A DNA stretch of 64,000 bases from Gemmobacter aquarius (lineage in GTDB: Bacteria > Pseudomonadota > Alphaproteobacteria > Rhodobacterales > Rhodobacteraceae). The stretch's first letter is position 1; every line of letters begins with the position of its first letter. This document shows positions 24,798-33,465 of the stretch, one piece after another. The notes below the pieces were generated by a model that ran no database searches, was not told the origin of the DNA, and saw only the letters and a list, made by a program, of their open reading frames with translations. A program made the position numbers and the translations under genes. The stretch covers positions 938,001 to 1,002,000 of the forward strand of contig NZ_CP028918.1 of assembly GCF_003060865.1 (NCBI RefSeq), written 5' to 3'.

Positions 24798-25925
24798 TCA
24801 ACGAAGAAGTGTCCCTAGAAACGCTATCTTTCTTTGTCTGTCTGGATCTTTAATAAACGGGCTAAACTCTGCCTGCTTAAGGCTTTCCATTAATGATCGC
24901 GGAGCGCTCTGGTGAGTACGCAGAAACTGGGCGTACCTATCGTCTAGCCGGGAGCGCGAGAAGTTTGATCGAAGCAATGCCTCCTCTAAGCGCTGACTAT
25001 GATCGCGACACCCAATCACCGCATGCAAAACTGTCCGTCCATTGGTGTCAACACTGTACGGATCAGCTCCATAATCGAGCAATATAGCTATCTGCTCTGA
25101 CCATTTACAAATATGAAGTGTATTTCCACTAAATGGGCTTTGATCACGGCCCTGCCCATAAGAAATACTTGGGTTCGCTCCATTTCTCAAAAGTAAATTC
25201 AATTTTCTTGCTTGAAAGTCCCCATCAGATTGCTGGATCGCATTTCCCCGCAAGTTCCAATCGTGGATAACAGCATCGAGCATGGTCGCCTTGCGGAAGT
25301 TATGTTCAATACTGTCGTTGATCTGCAGACCACCTTCAATTAGTCTGTTTAGGCATCTTTCTAAAAGACGATCATCTTTCAAATAGCTATGAAAATTAGA
25401 TTTATATTTAAGTGCACCATTCCAACCCGTCGAGGACCAACCCGCCGCAGCGGCACCGCTTCCAGCCGCTAAAGAAGCTCCGCTTTGAAGAAGGGCCACA
25501 ATGCCCTGTTCGTTGAGGTTCATTGCTGCAAGGCCAAGCGCTGTATTAGAGCTTTCTTCGCCCATGGGCTCGTCAATATTCGGTGTACGCTTTATGGCGA
25601 ATTCAAGAATCTCAATAAATTCTTGGCTCTTCGCCGCCGCGTGAAGCGTAGTGAAACCAAACACGCCCCGTTGCCATGCATTTTTAGATGCGGCGAATAT
25701 TATCTTTGCAATCTCAGGCTCACATGTATCACAGTCAAGTGCAAGCAGCAACGGCGTGAGCAGGGATTTATCGTCAAAGAATGCAAGATCATATCCCAAC
25801 GACACAATGCGCTCAACTTCACGGCAAGCTTCTTGATCGCGCCCCTTCTGACATAAAAAGATAAGAAGCCTTTTCGTGTCGTCCGGCATTTTCTTTTTGG
25901 CATTGAACCACATCGCAAGATCCAC
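24798..25925 (-). CDS. Ankyrin-repeat protein
   Basis: 375 residues, no signal peptide. Ankyrin-type units include GFTTLHAAAKSQEFIEILEFAI, SNTALGLAAMNLNEQGIVALLQSGASL, LLLRNGANPSI, LHICKWSEQIAILLDYGADPYSVDTNGRTVLHAVIG. Likely a cytoplasmic protein-binding scaffold. It is the last gene of a leftward group after the Sel1 and secreted proteins (50-nt gap). In effector/immunity pairs such repeats are often on the immunity side; here that is only a possibility. Confidence 0.75.
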   Translation of the reverse strand: MDLAMWFNAKKKMPDDTKRLLIFLCQKGRDQEACREVERIVSLGYDLAFFDDKSLLTPLLLALDCDTCEPEIAKIIFAASKNAWQRGVFGFTTLHAAAKSQEFIEILEFAIKRTPNIDEPMGEESSNTALGLAAMNLNEQGIVALLQSGASLAAGSGAAAAGWSSTGWNGALKYKSNFHSYLKDDRLLERCLNRLIEGGLQINDSIEHNFRKATMLDAVIHDWNLRGNAIQQSDGDFQARKLNLLLRNGANPSISYGQGRDQSPFSGNTLHICKWSEQIAILLDYGADPYSVDTNGRTVLHAVIGCRDHSQRLEEALLRSNFSRSRLDDRYAQFLRTHQSAPRSLMESLKQAEFSPFIKDPDRQRKIAFLGTLLR

Positions 25926-25975
25926 TCATAGCTAAAAATTGATTACTAAAGGCCATATTCTTCGCAAACAATAAA

Positions 25976-26803
25976 TCAGCAATTCTTATACTGTGAAGAA
26001 ATGCATGTCGCTGCGGCATTTTTGAGTTCGGAAAAAATTTTAGGGTCAGCGCCAGCCTCAATCTTATGCCAGAGCTCAAGCGCTTGTGGATGCTGATTTA
26101 AGGCTGCAACGGCCATCCATAGATAAGCTTCATCGCGCATCTCTTTTTCCTCCATGTCCAGTAGAAGTTCAGACAAAAAGAACTGAGCCCCACGGTGCCC
26201 CAATCGCGCAGACTGCTCATAGTACAATCGTGCGCGATCTATGCTCGATCCTTCACCAGAACCATCGTAACCGTTCTTGAACATCCCACCCACTTGGAAG
26301 TGAGCATCACCAACTTTTTCACCTTGCCGCGTTTCTAGGAGTGCAATTGCGGCCTTCTCATCGGCACTTACTCCAATACCAAACACAAAGAGCTGTGCCA
26401 GTCTGTACTTCGACGCCTCAGAGCCAGCCTTGATTGCTGCCTCGTGAAGCGCAATTGAGCGATCGGTGTCTGCTTGTAGCCCAAGTAGTCCTTTTTCATA
26501 GTAATACGCCAAATTACTCAACGCCAACCAACTTCCCTGTGTCGCAGCTGCCTCAGTCCATCGTAGCGCCAGATCAGGATCTTCGAGACCGGACTGTGGA
26601 AGTGCGTAAAGCCCGCCAAGAAGTGATTGCGCCTCTGGATTTTGAGCCTCAGCGCAGGGCTTCAGAATATTTTCAGCCTCCACCCATTTGCCTTCATTTA
26701 TCGCCCTTTCCCCGTCACTCGCGCAGTCTGCAAAAGCAAATGACCCTGAGGTTGACACACCAAAAATTACGTACATCACAAACAAAGACCTTGAAAAACT
26801 CAT
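25976..26803 (-). CDS. Secreted Sel1-repeat protein
   Basis: 275 residues. N-terminal signal (SRSLFVMYVIFGVSTSGSFAFA), then Sel1-type TPR-like units: EAQSLLGGLYALPQ, ALSNLAYYYEKGLLG, ASKYRLAQLFVFGIGV, DAHFQVGGMFKNGYDG, GAQFFLSELLLD. Two cysteines close the C terminus. A periplasmic adaptor is likely. Its start overlaps the end of the upstream gene by 4 nt, so the two are coupled. Confidence 0.8.
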   Translation of the reverse strand: MSFSRSLFVMYVIFGVSTSGSFAFADCASDGERAINEGKWVEAENILKPCAEAQNPEAQSLLGGLYALPQSGLEDPDLALRWTEAAATQGSWLALSNLAYYYEKGLLGLQADTDRSIALHEAAIKAGSEASKYRLAQLFVFGIGVSADEKAAIALLETRQGEKVGDAHFQVGGMFKNGYDGSGEGSSIDRARLYYEQSARLGHRGAQFFLSELLLDMEEKEMRDEAYLWMAVAALNQHPQALELWHKIEAGADPKIFSELKNAAATCISSQYKNC

Positions 26804-27303
26804 TTTGACCTCATGCTCCCTACTATAAATGCAAGTTCGTTGCTTAGCTCTGCCAAAGTTTTCTTTTCACTGCGAGCCTCCGCATAGATAGTTACATAGT
26901 TTCTCTTAACGGGCGCCAGCACCACTCTAGTTTCCGCTTCCGTCTTTTCAATTAACTTCTCAATCACGACGATTTCAAAGGCTGGATCAATGGCGATTAT
27001 TTTTTCACTTTCGGAGAATTCTCTTGGCGCCTCGCGGACTAAGCTGCCGTAAACTCGTATCTCCAATCCCTCTGCTTCAGATCGCAGTAATATACCATCA
27101 CCATTATCCGCTTCGATGACGGAATCAAATCGGTCGAAGTAGTCGCAAGGCGCTTTAATAGCAAATTCAAAGCGCGAATTTTCATATGTGCAGGTTTTTT
27201 CGCCTGCGCTTACATCATGAATAGAAAATAAAAGAAAACATGCCGCAATGAAAGTTTTTGCGAAGTGCAGTTTTGGCTGCTGCCGGTTTCTGGAATGCCC
27301 CAT
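26800..27303 (-). CDS. Secreted hypothetical protein, 167 residues
   Basis: Signal peptide KTFIAACFLLFSIHDVSAG followed by a compact domain with two early cysteines (CTYENSRFEFAIKAPC). The remaining sequence is alternating beta and helix. Start at ATG 27303; ATG 27312 is also possible. Family not recognised. First gene of the group with the Sel1 and ankyrin proteins. A longer open frame upstream is only antisense of the next gene. Confidence 0.6.
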   Translation of the reverse strand: MGHSRNRQQPKLHFAKTFIAACFLLFSIHDVSAGEKTCTYENSRFEFAIKAPCDYFDRFDSVIEADNGDGILLRSEAEGLEIRVYGSLVREAPREFSESEKIIAIDPAFEIVVIEKLIEKTEAETRVVLAPVKRNYVTIYAEARSEKKTLAELSNELAFIVGSMRSK

Positions 27304-27379
27304 CGCTCTCATCTCTTCGGTAGGAATGATTTTCCGTTGACCACATGCTCGCAGCAGTTGAACCCGATAGGAGACTGCG

Positions 27380-27826
27380 ATGGGCGTTTTGGATAAGATT
27401 AAACTGGTGGAGATGTCGCGCAAAATCAAGCCGAACGCGACACAGCAACGGCGAGCCAAGCTGGTCGAACAGCTGCAGGAACAGCTGAAGATGGCCGAGG
27501 CCCTGCTGAACGGCACGACACACGAGCGGACCAAGAGCACGTGGGCCAAGGATGCCGAAGGCAATCGTGTGCGAGTGCAGAAGCCAGTCCGTGTTCGTGC
27601 TTGGTGGGAAGTCGCTGGTAACGCTGTGCAGTTCGGCTTGCGATACGGCGCTGTGCCGTTGCAGCTGCAACCCGGCAAGAGCGCGGTCGAAGTAGCCAAG
27701 CTGGCGGAATTGCCCGCCGTGATCAAGCTGTTGATCGCCGCAGCTGAAGCTGGCGAGATGGATGCTGCTATAGCTGGCATGATGGCTAAGCGTGGTCCGA
27801 AGGAAAAGGCCGTCGCTGCCCAGTAG
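27380..27826 (+). CDS. DUF6641-like small protein
   Basis: 148 residues. The layout VEMSRKIKPNATQQRRAKLVEQLQEQL, then VQKPVRVRAWWEV, QFGLRYGAVPLQLQPGKSAVEVAKLAELPAVI, AGEMDAAI matches what I know of the DUF6641 group found on phages, plasmids and islands of proteobacteria. Function unknown. It reads towards the right end of the island. Confidence 0.6.
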   Translation: MGVLDKIKLVEMSRKIKPNATQQRRAKLVEQLQEQLKMAEALLNGTTHERTKSTWAKDAEGNRVRVQKPVRVRAWWEVAGNAVQFGLRYGAVPLQLQPGKSAVEVAKLAELPAVIKLLIAAAEAGEMDAAIAGMMAKRGPKEKAVAAQ

Positions 27827-27853
27827 GGCAGCGACTAGCTGCACTGCGAGCTT

Positions 27854-27868
27854 CTTCAGTTACTGAAG
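27854..27868. repeat. Palindrome CTTCAGTTACTGAAG, copy 3 of 3
   Basis: Perfect apart from the central T; 28 nt after the DUF6641-like stop codon and about 150 bp from attR. Confidence 0.6.
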
Positions 27869-28014
27869 TTGGTGGACGCCAGTGCGGAACAACTTGGCCT
27901 ACAACCGAACAGCTGTGTTTGCGGCAGAGCGAGTGGTAGTCAAAACTACTTGACTATACTATAATATTATACAATTTGTGTATAAACCATTGTTAAAAAA
28001 CAAAAAACATATGC

Positions 28015-28059
28015 TTCGTAATGATGGGGTCGGGAGTTCGAGTCTCTTCAGCGGCACCA
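28015..28059 (+). tRNA. 3' half of host tRNA-Thr(CGU); right attachment site (attR)
   Basis: Starts with the repeated core TTCGTAATG (28015-28023), then the anticodon stem ATG, variable loop, T arm GGGAG-TTCGAGT-CTCTT, acceptor CAGCGGC, A and CCA (28059). It completes the half at 1098-1137. The bases just inside (CATATGC) do not extend the tRNA, so the island leaves neither half repaired. Confidence 0.93.
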
Positions 28060-28152
28060 CTGTCTACTTATCCGATAGAGCCGATTTTGATAACTTACCC
28101 TTGAGGGGTAAGGGGTTAACCGGCCTTTGGAAGTCGTTTGGCGGCGCTGCGG

Positions 28153-28755
28153 TCAGGCTGGATCGCCCTGACGCTGGCCTGTGGCGTCGATCCACCATGA
28201 ACAGAGGCTGGCTTCGCTGCGGATGCGCGTGCTGTCCTGTGGCGGGGCGGGGCGCAAGGTCCGGTGGCAGGGGATGCCCGCGATTTCCAGCGTGCCCGTG
28301 GCCGTATGGCCGAGGCGGGCCGAGATGACCTTGTCCACCAGATAGGCCGACAGTTCTTCGGGGCGGGCGCAGGCGGGGTCGGAGATGATTTCGGCGAGGC
28401 GCTGGCGTTTGGCGGCATCGGCGGCGAGCAGGCGGGCGACTTCGGCGCGGAAGGCGGGTTCGGTGGCGATATAGGCATCGAGCGCGGGGAGAGTTTTGGC
28501 GGGCGGTTTCTTCAGCTTCAGATGGCCGCCATCGTGCAGGATCCGCAGGATGCGCGCGCCGACGGGCGAGGTGAGTTGCACATGGGCATCGTGAAAGGCG
28601 AGTTCGCGGTCTTCGTCTGTCAGGCGCAGGGTGGCGGGGCGGCCTTCGAGCACGGCGCGGCGCAGGGCGGCGAGGGCCGGGGTTCGGTGCACGTTGGGGA
28701 TCATGTCGATGACCGACAGGGCCGGTTTCATCAGGGTACGGATGTCCCAAAGCAT
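28153..28755 (-). CDS. Hypothetical protein, chromosomal flank
   Basis: 200 residues from ATG 28755 (AAAGGG about 9 nt upstream; an in-frame ATG at 28794 is less likely). Soluble and helical, starting MLWDIRTLMKPALSVIDMIPNVHR; no family recognised. Codon use is G/C-rich like the right flank, so it belongs to the old chromosome rather than the island. Immediate neighbour of the split tRNA. Confidence 0.6.
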   Translation of the reverse strand: MLWDIRTLMKPALSVIDMIPNVHRTPALAALRRAVLEGRPATLRLTDEDRELAFHDAHVQLTSPVGARILRILHDGGHLKLKKPPAKTLPALDAYIATEPAFRAEVARLLAADAAKRQRLAEIISDPACARPEELSAYLVDKVISARLGHTATGTLEIAGIPCHRTLRPAPPQDSTRIRSEASLCSWWIDATGQRQGDPA

Positions 28756-28853
28756 GATGCTGGCCCTTTCTGCGGTGAAAGGACGGGCTAGCATGGCGGA
28801 GCGGCGGTGGCCACGGCGTTCCGCGCGATGTGCGCGGTGCCGTGACTGGCAGG

Positions 28854-31301
28854 TCAGGCCTTGATTCGGGTGCCTTTGGGGTCGTGGAGCGGGGCGAGGT
28901 GAAGACGTGCCGGGATGCGGGTGGAGGCGACCTCGAGTTCGTAGGTGGCATCGGTCAGGTATTCGTCGGTCACGCCGTCCGCGTTGCGGACGTAGCCGAG
29001 GCCGATGGGTTTACCCAAGGTGTGACCAAAGCCGCCCGACGACAGCCAGCCAGCGCGGGTGCCGTTGCGGTAGATGGTCTCGCGGCCGAGGAGAATCACT
29101 TCGGGGTCATCGACGGTGAAGGTGGCGAGGCGTTTCTTCACTCCGTTTGCCAGTTGCTTTTCCAGCGCGGCGCGGCCGATGAAATCGGTAGGGGTTTTCA
29201 GCTTGCAGGCCCATGTCAGGCCTGCCTCGACGGGGGTGTGGTCGGGGCCGATGTCGGCACCCCATGCGCGATAGGCTTTTTCCAGACGCAGGGTTTCGAT
29301 GGCGCGGTAGCCTGCATTTTGCAGCCCGTGGGGGGCGCCTGCCTGCATCAGGGCTTCATAGACGGTGACGGCGCAGTCGGTGGGCAGGTGCAGTTCCCAG
29401 CCGAGTTCGCCGACATAGGTGACGCGCAGCGCGAGGACGGGGCAGCTTGCGACCGAGATGGGTTTGGCGGTGCCGAAGGGGAAGGCGGCGTTGGTCAGGT
29501 CGGCATCGGTGAGCGATTGCAGGATGGTGCGGGCGTTGGGGCCCATGAGCGACAGGACCGAAGAGGCGGAGGTGACATCGACCAGTTGGCAGTTTGCGCT
29601 TTCGGGGATGTTGCGGGCGATCCAGTCGAAATCATGGGTGGCAAAGCCGGTGCCGGTGACGATGTAGAATTCGTCTTGGGACAGGCGGGCGATGGTGACA
29701 TCGGCCTCGATCCCGCCGCGGGGGTTGAGGAGTTGGGTGTAGGTCAGCGTTCCGGGGGCGCGGTCTACGTTGCCTGCGGCGATGTGGTTGAGGGTTTTCG
29801 CGGCGTCAGGGCCTTTGAGGGTGAATTTGGCGAAAGAGGTCTGGTCGATCAGCACGGCCTGTTCGCGCGCGGCGCGGTGTTCGCGCGCGACGGCGTCAAA
29901 CCAGCCGGGGCGGTTGTAGCTGTAGCGGTCGACTGGTTGTTCGCCAGCTGCGAGGTCGGCGAACCAGTTGGGGCGTTCCCAGCCGAGTTTTTCGCCAAAG
30001 CAGGCCCCTGCCTGTTGCAGGTGGGCGTAGAGCGGCGAGCGGCGGGTGGGGCGGGCGGAACGGTGTTCTTCGGACGGCCAGGCGATGGTGTAGTGTTTGC
30101 CATAGGCTTCCAGCGTGCGGGCGCGAACCCAATCGGTCGAGCGGTGCACCGCTCCGAAGCGGCGGATGTCGACGGGCCAGAGATCATAGGGCGCTTCGCC
30201 CTTGGCGGCCCATTCGGCCAGCGCCATGCCTGCGCCGCCGCCTGATGCGATGCCGAAAGCGTTGAAGCCTGCGCCTACGTAGAAATTCCGCAACTCGGGC
30301 GCTTCGCCCAAGATGAAGTTGCCATCGGGGGTAAAGCTTTCGGGGCCGTTGATCAGTTGCTTGACGCCTGCGGTGGCCAGCGCGGGGACGCGGGCGAGGG
30401 CATTTTCCATGAATTGCGAATAATGGTCGTAATCGGAGTTGAGGAGTTCGAAGTGGAAACCTTCGGGGATGCCGCTTTGCGCCCATGGTTTGGGGTTAGG
30501 TTCGTATCCGCCCCAGACGAGGCCGCCCACGTCTTCCTTCCAATAGGTGAGTCGGTCGGGGTCGCGCAGGGTGGGCAGATCGGGGGTGACGCCTTCGATG
30601 CGTTCGGTGACCATGTATTGGTGTTCGACCGAGATCAGGGGCACGTTGACGCCGACGGTGGCGGCAAGGGTGCGGGTCCATTGGCCCGCGCAACAGATGA
30701 CCTTTTCACATTCGATGGTGCCATGCGGCGTTTCCACGCCACGGATGCGGCCGTTTTCGACGATGATGCGGGTGACGGGGGTGTCTTCGTATATCTGCAC
30801 GCCGGACATGCGGGCGCCCTTGGCCAGCGACTGGGTGATGTCGGAAGGGTTGGCTTGGCCATCGGTCGGCAGGTAGGCGGCGCCGACGAGATCGTCGATG
30901 GTCATCAGGGGCCAGAGGTCTTGGGCCTCGCGCGGGGTCAGCAGGTGCATTTCGAGGCCGAAGCTGTGGGCGGTGGTGGCTTGGCGCTTCACTTCCGTCC
31001 AGCGTTCGGCGTTGCAGGCGAGGCGGAGGCCGCCGTTCATCTTCCACCCCGTCTGCAGGCCGGTTTCCTGTTCGAGTTTCTTGTACAGCTCGACCGAGTA
31101 GCCAAGGAGCTGGGTGATGTTGGCCGAGGTGCGGAGTTGCCCGACAAGCCCTGCGGCGTGGAAGGTGGTGCCGGAGGTGAGCTTTTTGCGTTCCAGAAGC
31201 ACGGTGTCGGTCCAGCCGAGTTTGCCCAAGTGGTAGGCGGTCGAGCAGCCGATGATGCCGCCACCGATGATGACGGCGCGGGCAGTGGTGGGCAGGGTCA
31301 T
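28854..31301 (-). CDS. Dimethylglycine/sarcosine dehydrogenase-like FAD enzyme
   Basis: 815 residues. N-terminal FAD-binding DAO domain (AVIIGGGIIGCSTAYHLGKLG near residue 10; SGTTFHAAGL carries the likely flavin-linking His), a middle FAO-type domain, and a C-terminal GcvT-like folate-binding aminomethyltransferase domain (RGGIEADVTIARL..., GPNARTILQSL..., LRLEKAYRAWGADIGPDHTPVEAGL). It should demethylate a methylated glycine, passing one-carbon units to tetrahydrofolate. It overlaps the upstream kinase-like gene by 4 nt, pointing to choline/glycine-betaine breakdown. Confidence 0.88.
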   Translation of the reverse strand: MTLPTTARAVIIGGGIIGCSTAYHLGKLGWTDTVLLERKKLTSGTTFHAAGLVGQLRTSANITQLLGYSVELYKKLEQETGLQTGWKMNGGLRLACNAERWTEVKRQATTAHSFGLEMHLLTPREAQDLWPLMTIDDLVGAAYLPTDGQANPSDITQSLAKGARMSGVQIYEDTPVTRIIVENGRIRGVETPHGTIECEKVICCAGQWTRTLAATVGVNVPLISVEHQYMVTERIEGVTPDLPTLRDPDRLTYWKEDVGGLVWGGYEPNPKPWAQSGIPEGFHFELLNSDYDHYSQFMENALARVPALATAGVKQLINGPESFTPDGNFILGEAPELRNFYVGAGFNAFGIASGGGAGMALAEWAAKGEAPYDLWPVDIRRFGAVHRSTDWVRARTLEAYGKHYTIAWPSEEHRSARPTRRSPLYAHLQQAGACFGEKLGWERPNWFADLAAGEQPVDRYSYNRPGWFDAVAREHRAAREQAVLIDQTSFAKFTLKGPDAAKTLNHIAAGNVDRAPGTLTYTQLLNPRGGIEADVTIARLSQDEFYIVTGTGFATHDFDWIARNIPESANCQLVDVTSASSVLSLMGPNARTILQSLTDADLTNAAFPFGTAKPISVASCPVLALRVTYVGELGWELHLPTDCAVTVYEALMQAGAPHGLQNAGYRAIETLRLEKAYRAWGADIGPDHTPVEAGLTWACKLKTPTDFIGRAALEKQLANGVKKRLATFTVDDPEVILLGRETIYRNGTRAGWLSSGGFGHTLGKPIGLGYVRNADGVTDEYLTDATYELEVASTRIPARLHLAPLHDPKGTRIKA

Positions 31302-32173
31302 TGTGTATCCTCGAAGGCTGCAAGGGCGGTGCGGTAGGTTTCCAGATTGGTTGCCGTATAGGCGGCGTAGTCGAAGGCGAGGTCGGAGTGGATTTCCTGC
31401 ACCATGGACCACATCGCCTCGCGCAATGCACTGGCGGCTTTCATGGCGCGGTAGCTGCGCCAGAGCGGGGCATCGGGCGGGCGTTGGTAGTAGGTGTTCA
31501 GGGCGTGGGCTTCCTGCTCGGGGGAAAGACCGTTGTTGGCGGCAATGCCGCCGAGGTCGAACAGGGGCGAGTTGAAACCGGCATAATCCCAGTCGATCAG
31601 CCAGAGGCGGGTGCCATCGTCGAGGAAATTGGCGGGCAAGAGGTCGTTGTGGCCGAAGATCAGGTCGACGGGTCCGGTTGCGGCCTCAAGTCGGTTGGTG
31701 TCGTGCAAGAGTGCGGGAAGGAGCGGGGCGTGGTGCGAGGCGGCGTCGCGCAGGGTGGCGGCGTAGTCGCGCAGGACGTGGAAGACCCAGAAGACAAGGG
31801 TGGGGCCGCGCAGGAAGCGGGGGATGTCGCGGTGGGCGCGGGCGACGAGGGACAGGGCGGCGTCGAGCGTGGCGGGGTGCTGGAAATCGGCAGCCGAAAG
31901 GGTGCGGCCGTGGATGAAGTCGATCACCAAGGCGCCGGGTTCGTGGTAGAGGACGGCGGGCGAGATGCCTGCGGCATGGGCGGCGCGGCTGGCGGCGAGT
32001 TCGTTGAAGCGCAGGATCTGGTGGACGGGGATGTCGTCGCCGATGCGGACGACGACGCGCTTTTCGGCGTCTTGCACGACGAAGTTCACGTTGGTGATGC
32101 CGCCGCCGAGGGGTTCGGCGTGAATCGTGCCGCGCCAGATCGGCAGGCTATGGACCTTGTCCAGCGGTGTCAT
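31298..32173 (-). CDS. Choline/aminoglycoside kinase-like phosphotransferase
   Basis: 291 residues with the APH/choline kinase catalytic loop FGHNDLLPANFL and metal-binding LIDWDYAGFNSPLFDLGG. N-lobe: NVNFVVQDAEKRVVVRIG. It probably phosphorylates choline, ethanolamine or a related amino alcohol. Translationally coupled to the dimethylglycine-dehydrogenase-like gene, so the substrate is likely in methylated-amine metabolism. Confidence 0.85.
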   Translation of the reverse strand: MTPLDKVHSLPIWRGTIHAEPLGGGITNVNFVVQDAEKRVVVRIGDDIPVHQILRFNELAASRAAHAAGISPAVLYHEPGALVIDFIHGRTLSAADFQHPATLDAALSLVARAHRDIPRFLRGPTLVFWVFHVLRDYAATLRDAASHHAPLLPALLHDTNRLEAATGPVDLIFGHNDLLPANFLDDGTRLWLIDWDYAGFNSPLFDLGGIAANNGLSPEQEAHALNTYYQRPPDAPLWRSYRAMKAASALREAMWSMVQEIHSDLAFDYAAYTATNLETYRTALAAFEDTQ

Positions 32174-32259
32174 GGTTCGCCCACCCGTTTGGCCCCCCTT
32201 TTGCGCGCAGGCTGTGGGCTGCGCCTTGCGCTGTCAAAGGGAATTTTGGACGGGTTGTG

Positions 32260-33318
32260 TCAGGGCGTGGTGCGGTGCCAGAGCTGGTCGTAGACAGAGC
32301 GGATGCCTGCGACCTCGGTTTCGATGCCGAACAGCGTGGTGGCGCGGTGGCGGGCGTTGGCGGCAAATGCGGCGTGGCGTGCGGGATCGGCGAGAAGCGC
32401 CACGGCGGCATCGGCTGCGGCGGTCCAGTCTTCTTGCGCGACGATGTGGCCGGCGGGTCTGGTGCTTTCCGGTGCGAGGAATTCGGCGAAATGGCCTGCG
32501 GTCGAGGCGATGACGGGCGCGCCTGTGGCCATGGCTTCCAGCGGGGTGACGCCGTAGCCTTCGTAGCGGGGCACGGCCACGAGGAGCGCCGCGCCTTGAA
32601 GGATTCGGGGCATCCGGTCGGCGGCGATTTCACCCGGGAACAGGATGCGGGCGGAGAGGCCCGCTGCGGCGACTTCGGACTTGAGCCGGTCGAGGAAAGC
32701 GGAGTCGGCGGGTTTGGCCATGCCGATCACCACGGCGGTCGCGCCGGGAAGCTGCGGCAGGGCGCGGATCATGGCGCGGACGAACAGGTCGGTGCCCTTT
32801 TCGGGGCGGATGCGGCCGACCGTGACGATGCCGTAAGCGCCGCCGAAACCTGTCGCTTGCCATGCGGCTGCGCGGTCCGGGGCGGGGGCAAAGCGGGCGG
32901 TGTCGATGCCATGGGGCACCACGGCGCGGACATGGGGCACGAAGCCTGCCGCCGCTTGGGTCGTTGCGATCACCGCGTCCATCCGGCCGATGAGCCAGCG
33001 CGGCCAAGCCGAATGGCGGCGTTGTGCGGCTGATGTGAAGACGATGCGGATGGGCAGGCGCAGGATGTCGCGGGCAAAGAGTGCTGCCTGCATTTCGGAA
33101 TTGCGGCGGACGTGCCAGATCGAAAACGGCAAGCCTGCAGGCGAAAGGCGCGACAACGCCAACGCCTGCCGCAACGTCATCGGCGCCGGGCAGGCGGGCA
33201 GCGGTTTGCCGACGAGTGCGGCGTCAAGGTTGCGCGCCTGTTCGCCGAGCACTGCGGCGGCTGTCGCCGACACTCCGGTAAAGCGCGGGTTGAAGTTGGT
33301 GACGTAGAGGGCGGGCAT
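32260..33318 (-). CDS. GT4-type glycosyltransferase, probable LPS core
   Basis: 352 residues from ATG 33318. GT-B fold, family 4 marks: GIVTVGRIRPEKGTDLFVRA and PRYEGYGVTPLEAMATGAPVIAS (the EX7E motif). No membrane segment. Adjacent to an acyltransferase and waaA, so it likely adds a sugar to the lipid A-Kdo core (LpcC-like role); the sugar is not readable. Confidence 0.85.
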   Translation of the reverse strand: MPALYVTNFNPRFTGVSATAAAVLGEQARNLDAALVGKPLPACPAPMTLRQALALSRLSPAGLPFSIWHVRRNSEMQAALFARDILRLPIRIVFTSAAQRRHSAWPRWLIGRMDAVIATTQAAAGFVPHVRAVVPHGIDTARFAPAPDRAAAWQATGFGGAYGIVTVGRIRPEKGTDLFVRAMIRALPQLPGATAVVIGMAKPADSAFLDRLKSEVAAAGLSARILFPGEIAADRMPRILQGAALLVAVPRYEGYGVTPLEAMATGAPVIASTAGHFAEFLAPESTRPAGHIVAQEDWTAAADAAVALLADPARHAAFAANARHRATTLFGIETEVAGIRSVYDQLWHRTTP

Positions 33319-33465
33319 CGGGCACGGGTCCAAGGGGTGCCCCCATAGGCAGGGACACATGCGGCGCTGTCAATCACCTGGCGTTCTTGTGACCCGCCCG
33401 AGGCGCGGTTATATCTGGCGGCGATTTGCAGCGCGGCCCCGGCCCCGTCCTGCACCCCAAGGATC

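Noticed and set aside
27304..27844. Leftward extension frames upstream of the secreted 167-residue protein
   Set aside because: Antisense of the DUF6641-like gene; the signal peptide marks the true start near 27303.
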